Shown here: piece by piece, positions 8,626 to 16,320 of the stretch | How positions within the stretch are numbered: position 1 is the first letter of the stretch | Layout: each line of letters begins with the position of its first letter | Source of the DNA: DAONJL01 sp035405645 [NCBI: bacterium] | Lineage (GTDB): Bacteria > JAGOBX01 > DAONJL01 | Reading direction: 5' to 3' | Assembly: GCA_035405645.1 (NCBI GenBank) | Contig: DAONJL010000050.1 | Span: 1-18,582, forward strand | DNA: 18,582 nucleotides | Translations under genes and position numbers: made by a program | Notes under the pieces: generated by a model | The model's input: the letters and a program-made list of their open reading frames with translations, nothing else | Told to the model about the DNA's origin: nothing | The model's database searches: none

Positions 8626-10632
8626 AAAATCAGATTTTAATTTGATGCCTTTATCTTTTGAATTATATAATACACTTACATTTTTTGCTTCAATATCATT
8701 TATATAAAATATTAAATAATATTCTCTTTCATCTGTGAGATATTTCTTGTATTGTAATTTAAGAGTGAAACAATGTAACCTTTTTTCCAGACTTATATAA
8801 TTTTCTTTTAATTTTCTTGCTTTTAAATCTATGCGGTCATAATAACTTAATATATAGTCTTTATCTTTTTTTGGCGTAAAATATTTTCCTATTGCGATGT
8901 TAAACTTATTTATTATATTTAATTTTTTATATGTATTATCATAATAATTTATTATGCCTGAATAAGAGAATAAATCTTTCTCATTATATTCAAAACCTAA
9001 ATAATTTTTATTTACACATTTCTCTTCAACTGAATAATTTATTTCTTCATATAATTTTATATTTTTATTTGAATATTCAACTTTACCTTCAATATTCATT
9101 TTTTTATTTTCATTTTTTGTTGTTTCATTTTCATATTCACGAAAATCATAGCCTGTTCCTATACGAATAAAAGAATTATTTGTTAAATAATTATATGATA
9201 CTTTTATGTTATTATTTTCTATGCCTTTATAATCATACGGAAATTTATTTATATTATTCATTCTTTTCTGAAAATTATATTGAGTTATTATGAAATTATT
9301 CAAATTCAGATAGTATTTAAAATTTATACCTGAACTTATTTTATCTGTAATTCTTTTAAAACTATCTGTTTCGCTCTCTGAGTTATAATAAACATTGTTT
9401 GATAAAATAAATAACAGATTAAAATTTTTATTTATTATTTGTTTGAACATAAAATTATTTGCTAAATTAATTTTTGAATTATACTTATCTTTTAAATAAT
9501 CGTATTCATTTCTATAATCAAAAGAATAATTATAGATAAAATTTTTTATTGCTTGATAATTTCTAAAATAATAAAATGCTGGTTTATTTTCTTCTTTCAA
9601 TTTATATTTATTTCTTGTAATATCTCGTTCTGAATGACGAGTATAATAAAATTGCATTAAATCTTTTTCACTATATTTAACTAATGTTGCTTTTATATCA
9701 CTATATCTTGTTAGATAATTGTAATCAGAAGAATAACTCTGATTTATATTAGCGTCCGAATAATAATTAAATAAAGAAGTAAAAATTATTTGCTGATTTA
9801 TTTTTCTTGAATAATTTCCTTCTATTTTATATCGTTCATTTTTTTCTTTATTTATTTTTTCATTTATATGATAACCTAAAATATTTGATAATGTTGTATC
9901 ATCATTTTGTTCATATTTTAATCCTGTTCCTATTCCTGCTTTTGTATATAAATCTAATAATACTTGAAAATTAATTTTATCTTTATGATAAATATCATAT
10001 CTATTTTTCATAAATAAACCACGAGTATTACTATATCCAATTGTATAACTCCACGGTGAATATTTTAAATTTTTTCTGAAATAAGGTAGATAAAAAATAG
10101 GAATTTTTCCTATATAAAAAAACATATTATATCCTAATAATTTATCATTTTTTATAAATCTGATTTTTTTAAAAACAAATCTAAAGTGTGGATTTACTTC
10201 ATTACAAGATGTAAAATATCCTTTTTCTAAAATATATTCCTCTCTCTTTTTAACTTCAACTTTTTCTGCTTTATAATACCAGGGCAAATATTCGCCAGAA
10301 CTATTTGTTAAATACAAATCTTCTGTAATTAAATTTATTTTAAATCTTTCTGCTTTCATTTGATATTCTTCACTTGTTATATAAACTTCTTCTTCTGAAT
10401 GAATTGTATTTTCATTTTTATTATATACTAAATATTCACTTTTTAATAATTGATTTAAATACCTTAATTCATTATTACCAATAAAATTTATTTTCTCTTC
10501 CTTGCCTTCTTTAAAAATTACTTCTACTGTATCAGAATGAATAATTTCTAATTTCTCTTTTTTATTTTCTGAAAATAAAAAAATCCTTAATAGAATAATC
10601 AAAATAAATGAAATAATAATTCTTTTATTCAT
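8623..10632 (-). CDS. lptD: LptD-like outer-membrane LPS assembly protein
   Basis: A 669-residue protein with a hydrophobic signal-like N-terminus (about 4-20). A short OstA-like periplasmic beta domain (about 28-140) is followed by FTSCNEVNPHFRF (140-152) and FYIGKIPIFYLPYFRK (172-187), the characteristic junction of LptD. The long remainder is rich in alternating hydrophobic/Tyr strands with N/K turns and ends in Phe, as expected for a beta barrel. LptD inserts lipopolysaccharide into the outer leaflet with the lipoprotein LptE. Few cysteines are present, so the disulfide pattern of the E. coli protein is not conserved. The start overlaps the end of nfo by 8 bases, showing tight coupling. 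It is strong evidence for a diderm envelope. Confidence 0.85.
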   Translation of the reverse strand: MNKRIIISFILIILLRIFLFSENKKEKLEIIHSDTVEVIFKEGKEEKINFIGNNELRYLNQLLKSEYLVYNKNENTIHSEEEVYITSEEYQMKAERFKINLITEDLYLTNSSGEYLPWYYKAEKVEVKKREEYILEKGYFTSCNEVNPHFRFVFKKIRFIKNDKLLGYNMFFYIGKIPIFYLPYFRKNLKYSPWSYTIGYSNTRGLFMKNRYDIYHKDKINFQVLLDLYTKAGIGTGLKYEQNDDTTLSNILGYHINEKINKEKNERYKIEGNYSRKINQQIIFTSLFNYYSDANINQSYSSDYNYLTRYSDIKATLVKYSEKDLMQFYYTRHSERDITRNKYKLKEENKPAFYYFRNYQAIKNFIYNYSFDYRNEYDYLKDKYNSKINLANNFMFKQIINKNFNLLFILSNNVYYNSESETDSFKRITDKISSGINFKYYLNLNNFIITQYNFQKRMNNINKFPYDYKGIENNNIKVSYNYLTNNSFIRIGTGYDFREYENETTKNENKKMNIEGKVEYSNKNIKLYEEINYSVEEKCVNKNYLGFEYNEKDLFSYSGIINYYDNTYKKLNIINKFNIAIGKYFTPKKDKDYILSYYDRIDLKARKLKENYISLEKRLHCFTLKLQYKKYLTDEREYYLIFYINDIEAKNVSVLYNSKDKGIKLKSDF

Positions 10633-11467
10633 AAAATAATTTTCTTGCTATTGCTAAATTCTTCTTATCATCTTCATCAGATTCTTTTGGAGTTTCAAGA
10701 ATACATAATTGATTGGAAAATTTATCATACTTTAAAAATCGTTTCAAGTTATTTAATCCTATTGTGCCTTCACCTAAATGTTGATGTCTATCTATATAAG
10801 AACCTTCTTTTACTTTTGCATCATTTAAATGAATTAAAAACACTTTATCAAAACCAATATAATAATCTATTTCATTTGTTATTTTTTCTAATTCTTTTTG
10901 AGAAGCAAAAGTATAACCAGCAGCAAAAATATGTGCTGTATCAATACATATTCCTATTCTCTTTTTATTCTTTACTCTTTTTATTATTTCACCTATTTGC
11001 TTAAAAGTAAATCCAATTTCTGTGCCTTGACCTGATGTAGTTTCTATTAAAACTATTGAATTACTTACACTATGTGATAAACCAACATTTATTGCATTAC
11101 TTACACGATTAATTGCTTGTTCTTCTGAACTATCCAGACTATTTCCAGGATGTATCACTAAAAATTTTGCATTTAATAATTTTGTATAATGCAAATTTTT
11201 TATAAATATGTTAATTGATTTTTTATATGAGATTGCATCAGGCGAAGCTAAATTTGGTAAATAAGGCATATGTATTACAAATTCATTTATTCCAGAATTT
11301 TTTAATGTTATTTGAAATTTTTCTATTTCTTCATTTTCTAAATATTTTTCTGCCCATGCTCGTGGATTGCTAACAAATATTTGAAATGTATCACAATTTA
11401 ATTCTTTTGCTTTTATTATGCTATTTTCTATTCCCCCGCTTATTGATAAATGAAGACCAAATTTCAT
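10625..11467 (-). CDS. nfo: Endonuclease IV (AP endonuclease)
   Basis: A 280-residue TIM-barrel DNA-repair enzyme cutting 5' of abasic sites. All nine metal ligands can be placed: H66, H106, E142, D176, H179, H213, D226, H228 and E258, each exactly three positions before the E. coli Nfo ligands. This shows a full-length protein with an intact trinuclear zinc site. Supporting motifs are SNPRAWAE near 33-40, CIDTAHIFAAGY near 174-185 and HLGEGTIG near 230-237. It starts one base after the coiled-coil gene ends and overlaps lptD, so it is the middle gene of a three-gene operon. Its coupling to lptD is an operon feature and need not imply a shared pathway. Confidence 0.96.
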   Translation of the reverse strand: MKFGLHLSISGGIENSIIKAKELNCDTFQIFVSNPRAWAEKYLENEEIEKFQITLKNSGINEFVIHMPYLPNLASPDAISYKKSINIFIKNLHYTKLLNAKFLVIHPGNSLDSSEEQAINRVSNAINVGLSHSVSNSIVLIETTSGQGTEIGFTFKQIGEIIKRVKNKKRIGICIDTAHIFAAGYTFASQKELEKITNEIDYYIGFDKVFLIHLNDAKVKEGSYIDRHQHLGEGTIGLNNLKRFLKYDKFSNQLCILETPKESDEDDKKNLAIARKLFYE

Positions 11468-11468
11468 T

Positions 11469-11828
11469 TTATATATAACTTATTTTTATATCAAGATAAT
11501 TCAATAAACGAACAAGTAATGACTGCTTTTCTTCCTGTGGTTGAACTGGTTCTATTAACTTTTCTATATTTTCATACTGTTTCATTATTTCATATTCTTT
11601 TTGTTTAAATTCTGTTGATATTCTCTCAATATATTGATCGCGCTCAATTATTTGTTTATTTAATTTACCTATTAACTTATTCTTCTCTTCTAATTCTTTT
11701 TCTTTTTCTTCTAATTGTTTTTTTAAATACATATTTTCTAATTTATATCGACTAACTAATTCTTCTTCTATATTTTGATTTGGTGCTGCCTTTTTTGTTG
11801 GATCATAATTTACATTTATTTTATTCAT
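11469..11828 (-). CDS. Small coiled-coil protein of unknown function
   Basis: A 119-residue soluble protein with no signal peptide. Residues about 22-92 form a long charged heptad-like region rich in Lys and Glu (LKKQLEEKEKELEEKNKL is typical), which predicts a coiled coil. It is followed by a Pro-containing linker and a short hydrophobic C-terminus. I do not recognise the family. Its own strong Shine-Dalgarno (AAAGGTGA, starting 12 bases before the ATG) and the promoter just upstream show it is the first gene of the operon with nfo and lptD. A structural or scaffolding role is possible, but nothing in the sequence defines it. Confidence 0.7.
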   Translation of the reverse strand: MNKINVNYDPTKKAAPNQNIEEELVSRYKLENMYLKKQLEEKEKELEEKNKLIGKLNKQIIERDQYIERISTEFKQKEYEIMKQYENIEKLIEPVQPQEEKQSLLVRLLNYLDIKISYI

Positions 11829-11863
11829 ATCATCACCTTTTTTAATTTTTTTTTTATTGTTTT

Positions 11864-11893
11864 ATTTTATTAAATTAATATTTAATTTGTCAA
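11864..11893 (-). promoter_or_regulatory. Promoter of the coiled-coil/nfo/lptD operon
   Basis: The minus strand has a perfect TTGACA (11888-11893), 18 bases, then TAAAAT (11864-11869), five of six matches to the -10 consensus. The leader is about 30 bases and carries a good Shine-Dalgarno. The spacer contains an inverted repeat (AAATTAA at 11872-11878, TTAATTT at 11882-11888), possibly an operator. This separates the operon from the BMC-linked operon that ends at 11936. Confidence 0.6.
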
Positions 11894-11935
11894 TTATTAA
11901 ATTATTTTTTTGAAAAGAAGTTATGAAGTAAAATA

Positions 11936-13729
11936 TTAAAGATTTATTTCATATCTATTTCTACCATTTGCTTTTGCTTGATATAATGCATCGTCCGCAC
12001 GTTTTATTAATGTTTCATCATTATCATCTTCTTTAAATTCAGTTAAACCAAGACTTGTTGTTACTTTTAATGGTTCTGCATAACCACTAAATTCATAATT
12101 CGCAACATTTTGTCTAATTCGTTCTGCAACTATTTTTGCACCTTCTATATTCGTATCAGGCAAAGCAATTATAAATTCTTCGCCTCCATATCTACCAACA
12201 ATATCAATATCACGTGTCGAATTTTTTAAAATTATTGCAAATTGTTTTAAAACTAAATCGCCAATTTGATGACCATAAGTATCATTAAATTTTTTAAAAT
12301 GGTCAATATCAAGCATTATTAATGAAAGTGATAATTTATATCTTAAAGTTCTGGACATTTCTTCTTTTAATCTATTAATAAAATGTCTACGAATATATAA
12401 CCTTGTTAAACCATCAGTTGTTGCAAGTTCATACAATAATGCATTTTTAAGTGCTGTTGATGCTTGTGTTATTAGTGTATTTAAAAATATTATCTCATTT
12501 TCATTTAGTTTTAAACCATTACTTTTTTCTGTGATTACTATTATTGCTTTATTTTCTTCTTCTACTTTTAAAGGTAAAAGTATTAATTGTTCTATTCTTA
12601 ATAACCTGAAAATATCAATACTGTTATCTCGTTCAATTATTTTTATTTTATTTAATGTTTTTATTTCTTCTTTAATAAAATCAAATAATAATTTCTTATC
12701 ATTCTCTTTTAAATACATTGAATAAAATATATTTAATTGATTATCATCAAAAATCAAAATCATTCCATATTTTGAATCAATTATACTAACAATAATCTCA
12801 ATAATTTTTTTTAATAAAATTTCTTTTTCTAAATACTTTGTAAATTCTTGAATTGCATTATTTAATAAATATAAATTTTCAACTGCTTTTTCTTTTTCAT
12901 AAATTATTCTTTCCAATTTAACTTTGCTATCTAATTCTACATTTCCAGATACATTTGTTTCTTGAATTTCATCTGATATTAAAGGATTCATTACTGGACA
13001 TATTTCTGCGAATTCACAATAATAACATAAATTATTCTTATTTGGAGCAAATTTTTTATCACTCTCAATTTGGTCAAAAATATTTTTTATGTATTCTTCC
13101 ATTGAAATTAAATCCTCTTCACTAAATGAAACACTTAATTTTTCACAGTGTTGTAAAAAGATTAAAGAAAATTTTGCAGGTATAATATTGAATTCTTTTT
13201 TAATTGCAACACCATATAATAATAATTGCATATCATTTTTTACTTCTTCTATCGATGGTAAATAATTACTCGTTTTATAATCAATTATTTCTAATTCTTT
13301 TTCATTGCCATTTATTTTATCTATTCTATCAATTTTTCCCCATAATTTAAATTTCCCAAAATCTATACTAAAATTTTTCTCTAAAAATAATGGTTCTGCC
13401 ATTATATCAAAAGTATTATAAAAATTTGTAAGTATATTCAAACCTTTATGTGCATAATCTCGTTCTTCAATTGAATCTTTATATCCTGCTCTTATCCAAT
13501 TTTTTTTCAATAGATTTTTTAAATTTTCAAATGTTCTTTTCTCTTTTGGTAATTTAAAAAAATCATATAATGTTGTATGAATACTTTCACCTAAACTAAA
13601 GTAAGGTTGTTCTTTTTTAAATTTACTTGCAAACGCATCTATATATTGATATTTGTATTTTAGTGGACAAAGACTATAAATTTCAATTTTTGAATAACTT
13701 AATACTGGTTTATCTTTTCTTTGATACAT
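11936..13729 (-). CDS. PD-(D/E)XK nuclease (RecB/Cas4-like) - GAF-like - GGDEF diguanylate cyclase fusion
   Basis: A 597-residue single open frame joining three modules. Residues about 8-250 are a PDDEXK_1 nuclease: H51, D134 in GKID, D150 and K152 in DYKT, and the QxxxY motif Q168/Y172. C21 with C235, C238 and C244 fit the four-cysteine iron-sulfur staple of Cas4/AddB relatives. Residues about 275-430 are a coiled-coil lead plus a GAF-like sensor region. Residues about 435-597 are a GGDEF domain with LDIDHFKKFND (473-483), GGEEF (515-519) and an inhibitory RxxD site (506-509) five residues before it, so c-di-GMP synthesis with feedback control looks possible. No signal peptide or membrane segment is seen, so it is cytoplasmic. 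It starts 2 bases after the 5'-nucleotidase stop, at the end of the BMC operon. The modules are clear; the joint function is unknown. Confidence 0.88.
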   Translation of the reverse strand: MYQRKDKPVLSYSKIEIYSLCPLKYKYQYIDAFASKFKKEQPYFSLGESIHTTLYDFFKLPKEKRTFENLKNLLKKNWIRAGYKDSIEERDYAHKGLNILTNFYNTFDIMAEPLFLEKNFSIDFGKFKLWGKIDRIDKINGNEKELEIIDYKTSNYLPSIEEVKNDMQLLLYGVAIKKEFNIIPAKFSLIFLQHCEKLSVSFSEEDLISMEEYIKNIFDQIESDKKFAPNKNNLCYYCEFAEICPVMNPLISDEIQETNVSGNVELDSKVKLERIIYEKEKAVENLYLLNNAIQEFTKYLEKEILLKKIIEIIVSIIDSKYGMILIFDDNQLNIFYSMYLKENDKKLLFDFIKEEIKTLNKIKIIERDNSIDIFRLLRIEQLILLPLKVEEENKAIIVITEKSNGLKLNENEIIFLNTLITQASTALKNALLYELATTDGLTRLYIRRHFINRLKEEMSRTLRYKLSLSLIMLDIDHFKKFNDTYGHQIGDLVLKQFAIILKNSTRDIDIVGRYGGEEFIIALPDTNIEGAKIVAERIRQNVANYEFSGYAEPLKVTTSLGLTEFKEDDNDETLIKRADDALYQAKANGRNRYEINL

Positions 13730-13731
13730 AA

Positions 13732-15240
13732 CTATTCTATAAAAATATTTTTCTTTGTTTCTAATTTTATAAGTTTTTTCTTTTTTATATAATTTATATA
13801 TATATCACGAATTAAATTGCCTGTATCATATTTTTCTTTACATTCTTTAAATACAAAATGACCATCACCACCAAGCGCAATAAAACTTGGTGCTGCTATT
13901 TTATATATTTTATCAAATTTTATTTCTTCACCATTTATTAATATTTTTTTTATTAACTCATTGCTTGAAGGTGAAAAATAAAATTCTATGCCTGATAATG
14001 CTAAATATGTATATGAATTTGAAAATGCGTATTTTAACATTTCATTTAATTCTTTTCCTGTTAATGAAACAATATAAACTGTATTACCAAATGGTTCTAT
14101 GGAATATATATCTCTTACTTTTATTTCACCTTTTAATAAATTTGCACGAATACCAGTTCTATTATAAATTGCTATATCTACTTTACATTCCTCGCGTAAT
14201 ATATCTGTAAGAAATTGTCCAAGCAAACTAAATTCTGAACTTTTATCAATAATTAAATCTGTATCACACTCTCCAATTATTTCTTCCATTTTTTGATTTA
14301 TTTCTTTTACATAAGGTTCTAATACTTTTTCTAATTTTTCATCTTTCTTTATTATTTCTGTATCATATTTTAACTGAATTAATTTATTTTCATAATAAAT
14401 AATTCGTTTTTTTTCTTTATCAAAATAAACTGTTAATTTCCCTAAATTCTGTAATTTTGAACCACTTTCACATATTATTGTTCTTGTATTTGATACAAGA
14501 ATTGGTGTATCAATTGATATATGATTATGCCCACAAAAAGCAATGTCAATTCCCCAAACATTATTTAATATATTATTTAATTGTTCTGGTTCTATATGTC
14601 CTAATATAATATTTAAGTCTGCTTTTAAATCTTTATTTTTTTCTATGGTTTCTTTTATATCTTTTAATTCAAAATAATTTTCTAATTCACCACCTGTAAC
14701 TTTAAATAATTCATTTGTTATTATTCCTATTATATTTATTTTTATGCCTTTTTTTATTAAAGTCTTTTTTGGCTTTGTTTTTAAATTTATTTTTTTGTCT
14801 TTATTTATTAAATTGGCACAAAGAAAATCAAACTTTGCATAATTAATTAACTCATTTAAATTATCAATTCCTAAATCAAATTCGTGATTGCCAATTGACA
14901 ATAAATCATATTTAAGATAATTCATTAAATCGACCATTATTTTTCCATTTGATAAAATTCCTTCTGGCGTGCCTTGAAAAAAATCACCGCAATCAAAAAT
15001 AAAATAAGGAATATCTTTCTTTTTTAATTCATCTATTTCTTTTGATAAATAAAAATTTAGTGCTTGTGCTCCACCTATATAAATTATGTTTTTATTTTCA
15101 TCATAATATTTTATTGGTTGAATTGTGCCGTGAATATCATTAGTATAAAAGAAAACAAGCGGTTGAATTTGAAGTGAAAATAAAAAAGTAGAAAATACAA
15201 ATAAAAAACAAAATAAAAAAAGAATAAATCGATTTTTCAT
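13732..15240 (-). CDS. Exported 5'-nucleotidase / UshA-like metallophosphatase
   Basis: A 502-residue protein with a hydrophobic signal peptide (about 5-22; no lipobox at the expected site), so periplasmic or surface exposed. The N-terminal metallophosphatase domain shows D35/H37 (DIHG), D86 (CGDFFQG), N118/H119 (GNHEFD), H215 (GHIEP) and H238/H240 (GHNH), a complete dimetal set. The C-terminal 5'-nucleotidase domain has NRTGIRANL (360-368), the substrate-loop Arg motif, and LSGIEFYF near 415-422. Family members hydrolyse nucleoside monophosphates, UDP-sugars, cyclic nucleotides or related phosphoesters. It begins 3 bases after the second BMC-P gene, so it is translationally coupled to the BMC operon. 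That suggests it supplies nucleosides to the pathway, but the substrate is not defined by sequence alone. Confidence 0.88.
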   Translation of the reverse strand: MKNRFILFLFCFLFVFSTFLFSLQIQPLVFFYTNDIHGTIQPIKYYDENKNIIYIGGAQALNFYLSKEIDELKKKDIPYFIFDCGDFFQGTPEGILSNGKIMVDLMNYLKYDLLSIGNHEFDLGIDNLNELINYAKFDFLCANLINKDKKINLKTKPKKTLIKKGIKINIIGIITNELFKVTGGELENYFELKDIKETIEKNKDLKADLNIILGHIEPEQLNNILNNVWGIDIAFCGHNHISIDTPILVSNTRTIICESGSKLQNLGKLTVYFDKEKKRIIYYENKLIQLKYDTEIIKKDEKLEKVLEPYVKEINQKMEEIIGECDTDLIIDKSSEFSLLGQFLTDILREECKVDIAIYNRTGIRANLLKGEIKVRDIYSIEPFGNTVYIVSLTGKELNEMLKYAFSNSYTYLALSGIEFYFSPSSNELIKKILINGEEIKFDKIYKIAAPSFIALGGDGHFVFKECKEKYDTGNLIRDIYINYIKKKKLIKLETKKNIFIE

Positions 15241-15243
15241 TAA

Positions 15244-15519
15244 TTAAGCATCTTTATAATAATAAATATTATCTACAATAGCGACACACGCTTTATCAAT
15301 TGGTGGTGGGTTGTCACCAAGGGCAAGCATTGCTTCGCCGCCTTTTGCTAAAATCACTATTTCACCAGCACCAGCGCCAATAGCATCAACAGCAATTGTT
15401 GGTTCACCTTCCTCTTTTAATTCAAAATCAACTGGCTGGACTAATAAATATTTATAACCTGTCATTCTTTCATATTTTTTTGTGGCAACTGTTCTACCAA
15501 TTACTCTGCCTAATTTCAT
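15244..15519 (-). CDS. BMC-P pentameric shell vertex protein (EutN/CcmL/PduN family), copy 1
   Basis: A 91-residue protein of the EutN/CcmL family, whose pentamers cap the vertices of bacterial microcompartment shells. The opening MKLGRVIGRTVATKKYERMT, the YLLVQPVD segment and AVDAIGAGAGEIV (residues about 43-55) are signature features, and the length is typical. It follows rpiB by 14 bases and precedes the 5'-nucleotidase by 3. The ribosome site (AAAGAAAAG) is weak. It differs clearly from the other BMC-P gene at 17806-18117, so the two are paralogues and not a recent duplication. Confidence 0.93.
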   Translation of the reverse strand: MKLGRVIGRTVATKKYERMTGYKYLLVQPVDFELKEEGEPTIAVDAIGAGAGEIVILAKGGEAMLALGDNPPPIDKACVAIVDNIYYYKDA

Positions 15520-15533
15520 AATTCTTTTCTTTA

Positions 15534-15983
15534 CTATTTCAAATATAATTTTTCTATCTCTTTTATTTTATCTATTCGCTTTTGATGACGGCCACCTGCA
15601 TAAGGTGTTTTTAACCAAATATCAACAATCTGTTTTGCAAGTGGTGGTGCTAATAAACTACCGCCTAAACATAACATATTTGAATCATTATGTTCTCTTG
15701 CGCTATTTGCTGTAAAAGCATCGTGACATGCTGTTGCACGAACATTTTTTAATTTATTTGCAACAATACTTGATGCTATACCAGTGCCATCTATCATTAT
15801 TCCTCTATCACACGAACCATTTGATACTGCCTGAGCTACAAGTAATGCTATATCAGGATAATCAACAGGGTCAGTTGAATATGTACCATAATCTTTTACT
15901 ATATGGCCACTTTCAACTAAATGCTTTTTTAATTCTTCTTTTAATTTAAAGCCACCGTGGTCTGCACCAATTACTATAAACAT
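15534..15983 (-). CDS. rpiB: RpiB/LacAB-family sugar-phosphate isomerase, BMC-associated, Cys-to-Asp variant
   Basis: A 149-residue protein of the RpiB/LacA/LacB family, which interconverts ribose 5-phosphate and ribulose 5-phosphate or related aldose/ketose phosphates. GADHGG (6-11), GTGIASS (66-72), HDAF (87-90), REHNDSN (96-102) and GGRHQKR (130-136) are the family blocks. At the position of the E. coli catalytic base Cys66 this protein has D65, while T67 and H98 are kept. It lies between the small ITPAAKDYL protein and a BMC-P gene, so the isomerase is a core enzyme of the compartment. No encapsulation-like helix is evident. The substrate may be a pentose phosphate other than ribose 5-phosphate because of the active-site change. 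Confidence 0.9.
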   Translation of the reverse strand: MFIVIGADHGGFKLKEELKKHLVESGHIVKDYGTYSTDPVDYPDIALLVAQAVSNGSCDRGIMIDGTGIASSIVANKLKNVRATACHDAFTANSAREHNDSNMLCLGGSLLAPPLAKQIVDIWLKTPYAGGRHQKRIDKIKEIEKLYLK

Positions 15984-15998
15984 ACTTTTTCACACGCT

Positions 15999-16307
15999 TT
16001 ATTCTATTGTTATTTTTATTCTTCGATTTGTTAAATAATCTTTTGCTGCTGGTGTTATTATTGAACCTTTTTTTATTTTTACTTCTTTTGTGTTTTCATC
16101 AACTATATCTTTTAATAATTTTTCTGAAACTATTTTATTTGGTATTTCTATTGTATTTTTTGGAATATTTATTTTTGGGGGTGATTGAATACTCTCTTTT
16201 TTTTCACTCATTACATTATGTTGTGGTTGTATTACTGGAAAACTATATTTTCGTAATTCTTTTAATACCTCTTCACTTATTAATTTTATTAATGCTTCTC
16301 TATCCAT
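15999..16307 (-). CDS. Small BMC-associated protein with encapsulation-peptide-like helix and ITPAAKDYL tail
   Basis: The best start is the ATG at 16307, giving 102 residues, because AGGTGA sits 5 bases upstream in the short gap after the aldehyde dehydrogenase stop. A longer frame starting at 16382 would overlap that gene and has no such site. Residues 3-19 (REALIKLISEEVLKELR) form an amphipathic helix like BMC encapsulation peptides and resemble the N-terminus of the neighbouring dehydrogenase. A Pro/Ser/Lys-rich linker (about 22-58) follows. The C-terminal block (about 75-102) has KIKKGSIITPAAKDYLTNRR, similar from memory to the ITPxARDYL motif near the start of EutT-like and other BMC proteins. 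I cannot name a known function; a lumen adaptor or cofactor-handling role is inference. Confidence 0.75.
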   Translation of the reverse strand: MDREALIKLISEEVLKELRKYSFPVIQPQHNVMSEKKESIQSPPKINIPKNTIEIPNKIVSEKLLKDIVDENTKEVKIKKGSIITPAAKDYLTNRRIKITIE

Positions 16308-16312
16308 TATTT

Positions 16313-16318
16313 TCACCT
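16313..16318 (-). promoter_or_regulatory. Shine-Dalgarno that fixes the start of the small ITPAAKDYL gene
   Basis: AGGTGA on the minus strand, 5 bases before the ATG at 16307 and within the 13-base gap to the dehydrogenase stop. It supports the short 102-residue product. The same AGGTGA-type site precedes argS, the coiled-coil gene and the first BMC-P gene, so it is the usual form in this genome. Confidence 0.7.
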
Positions 16319-16320
16319 TT

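Noticed and set aside
10645-11004. Plus-strand open frame of 119 codons rich in Leu and Tyr
   Set aside because: Antisense to nfo, whose full metal-ligand set is intact; Leu-rich reading is what AT-rich coding DNA gives on the opposite strand.
11829-11935. AT-rich repeats in the 107-base gap as an origin or attachment site
   Set aside because: The repeats are short and the gap is explained by a promoter and leader; no integrase, DnaA-box cluster or direct repeat is present.
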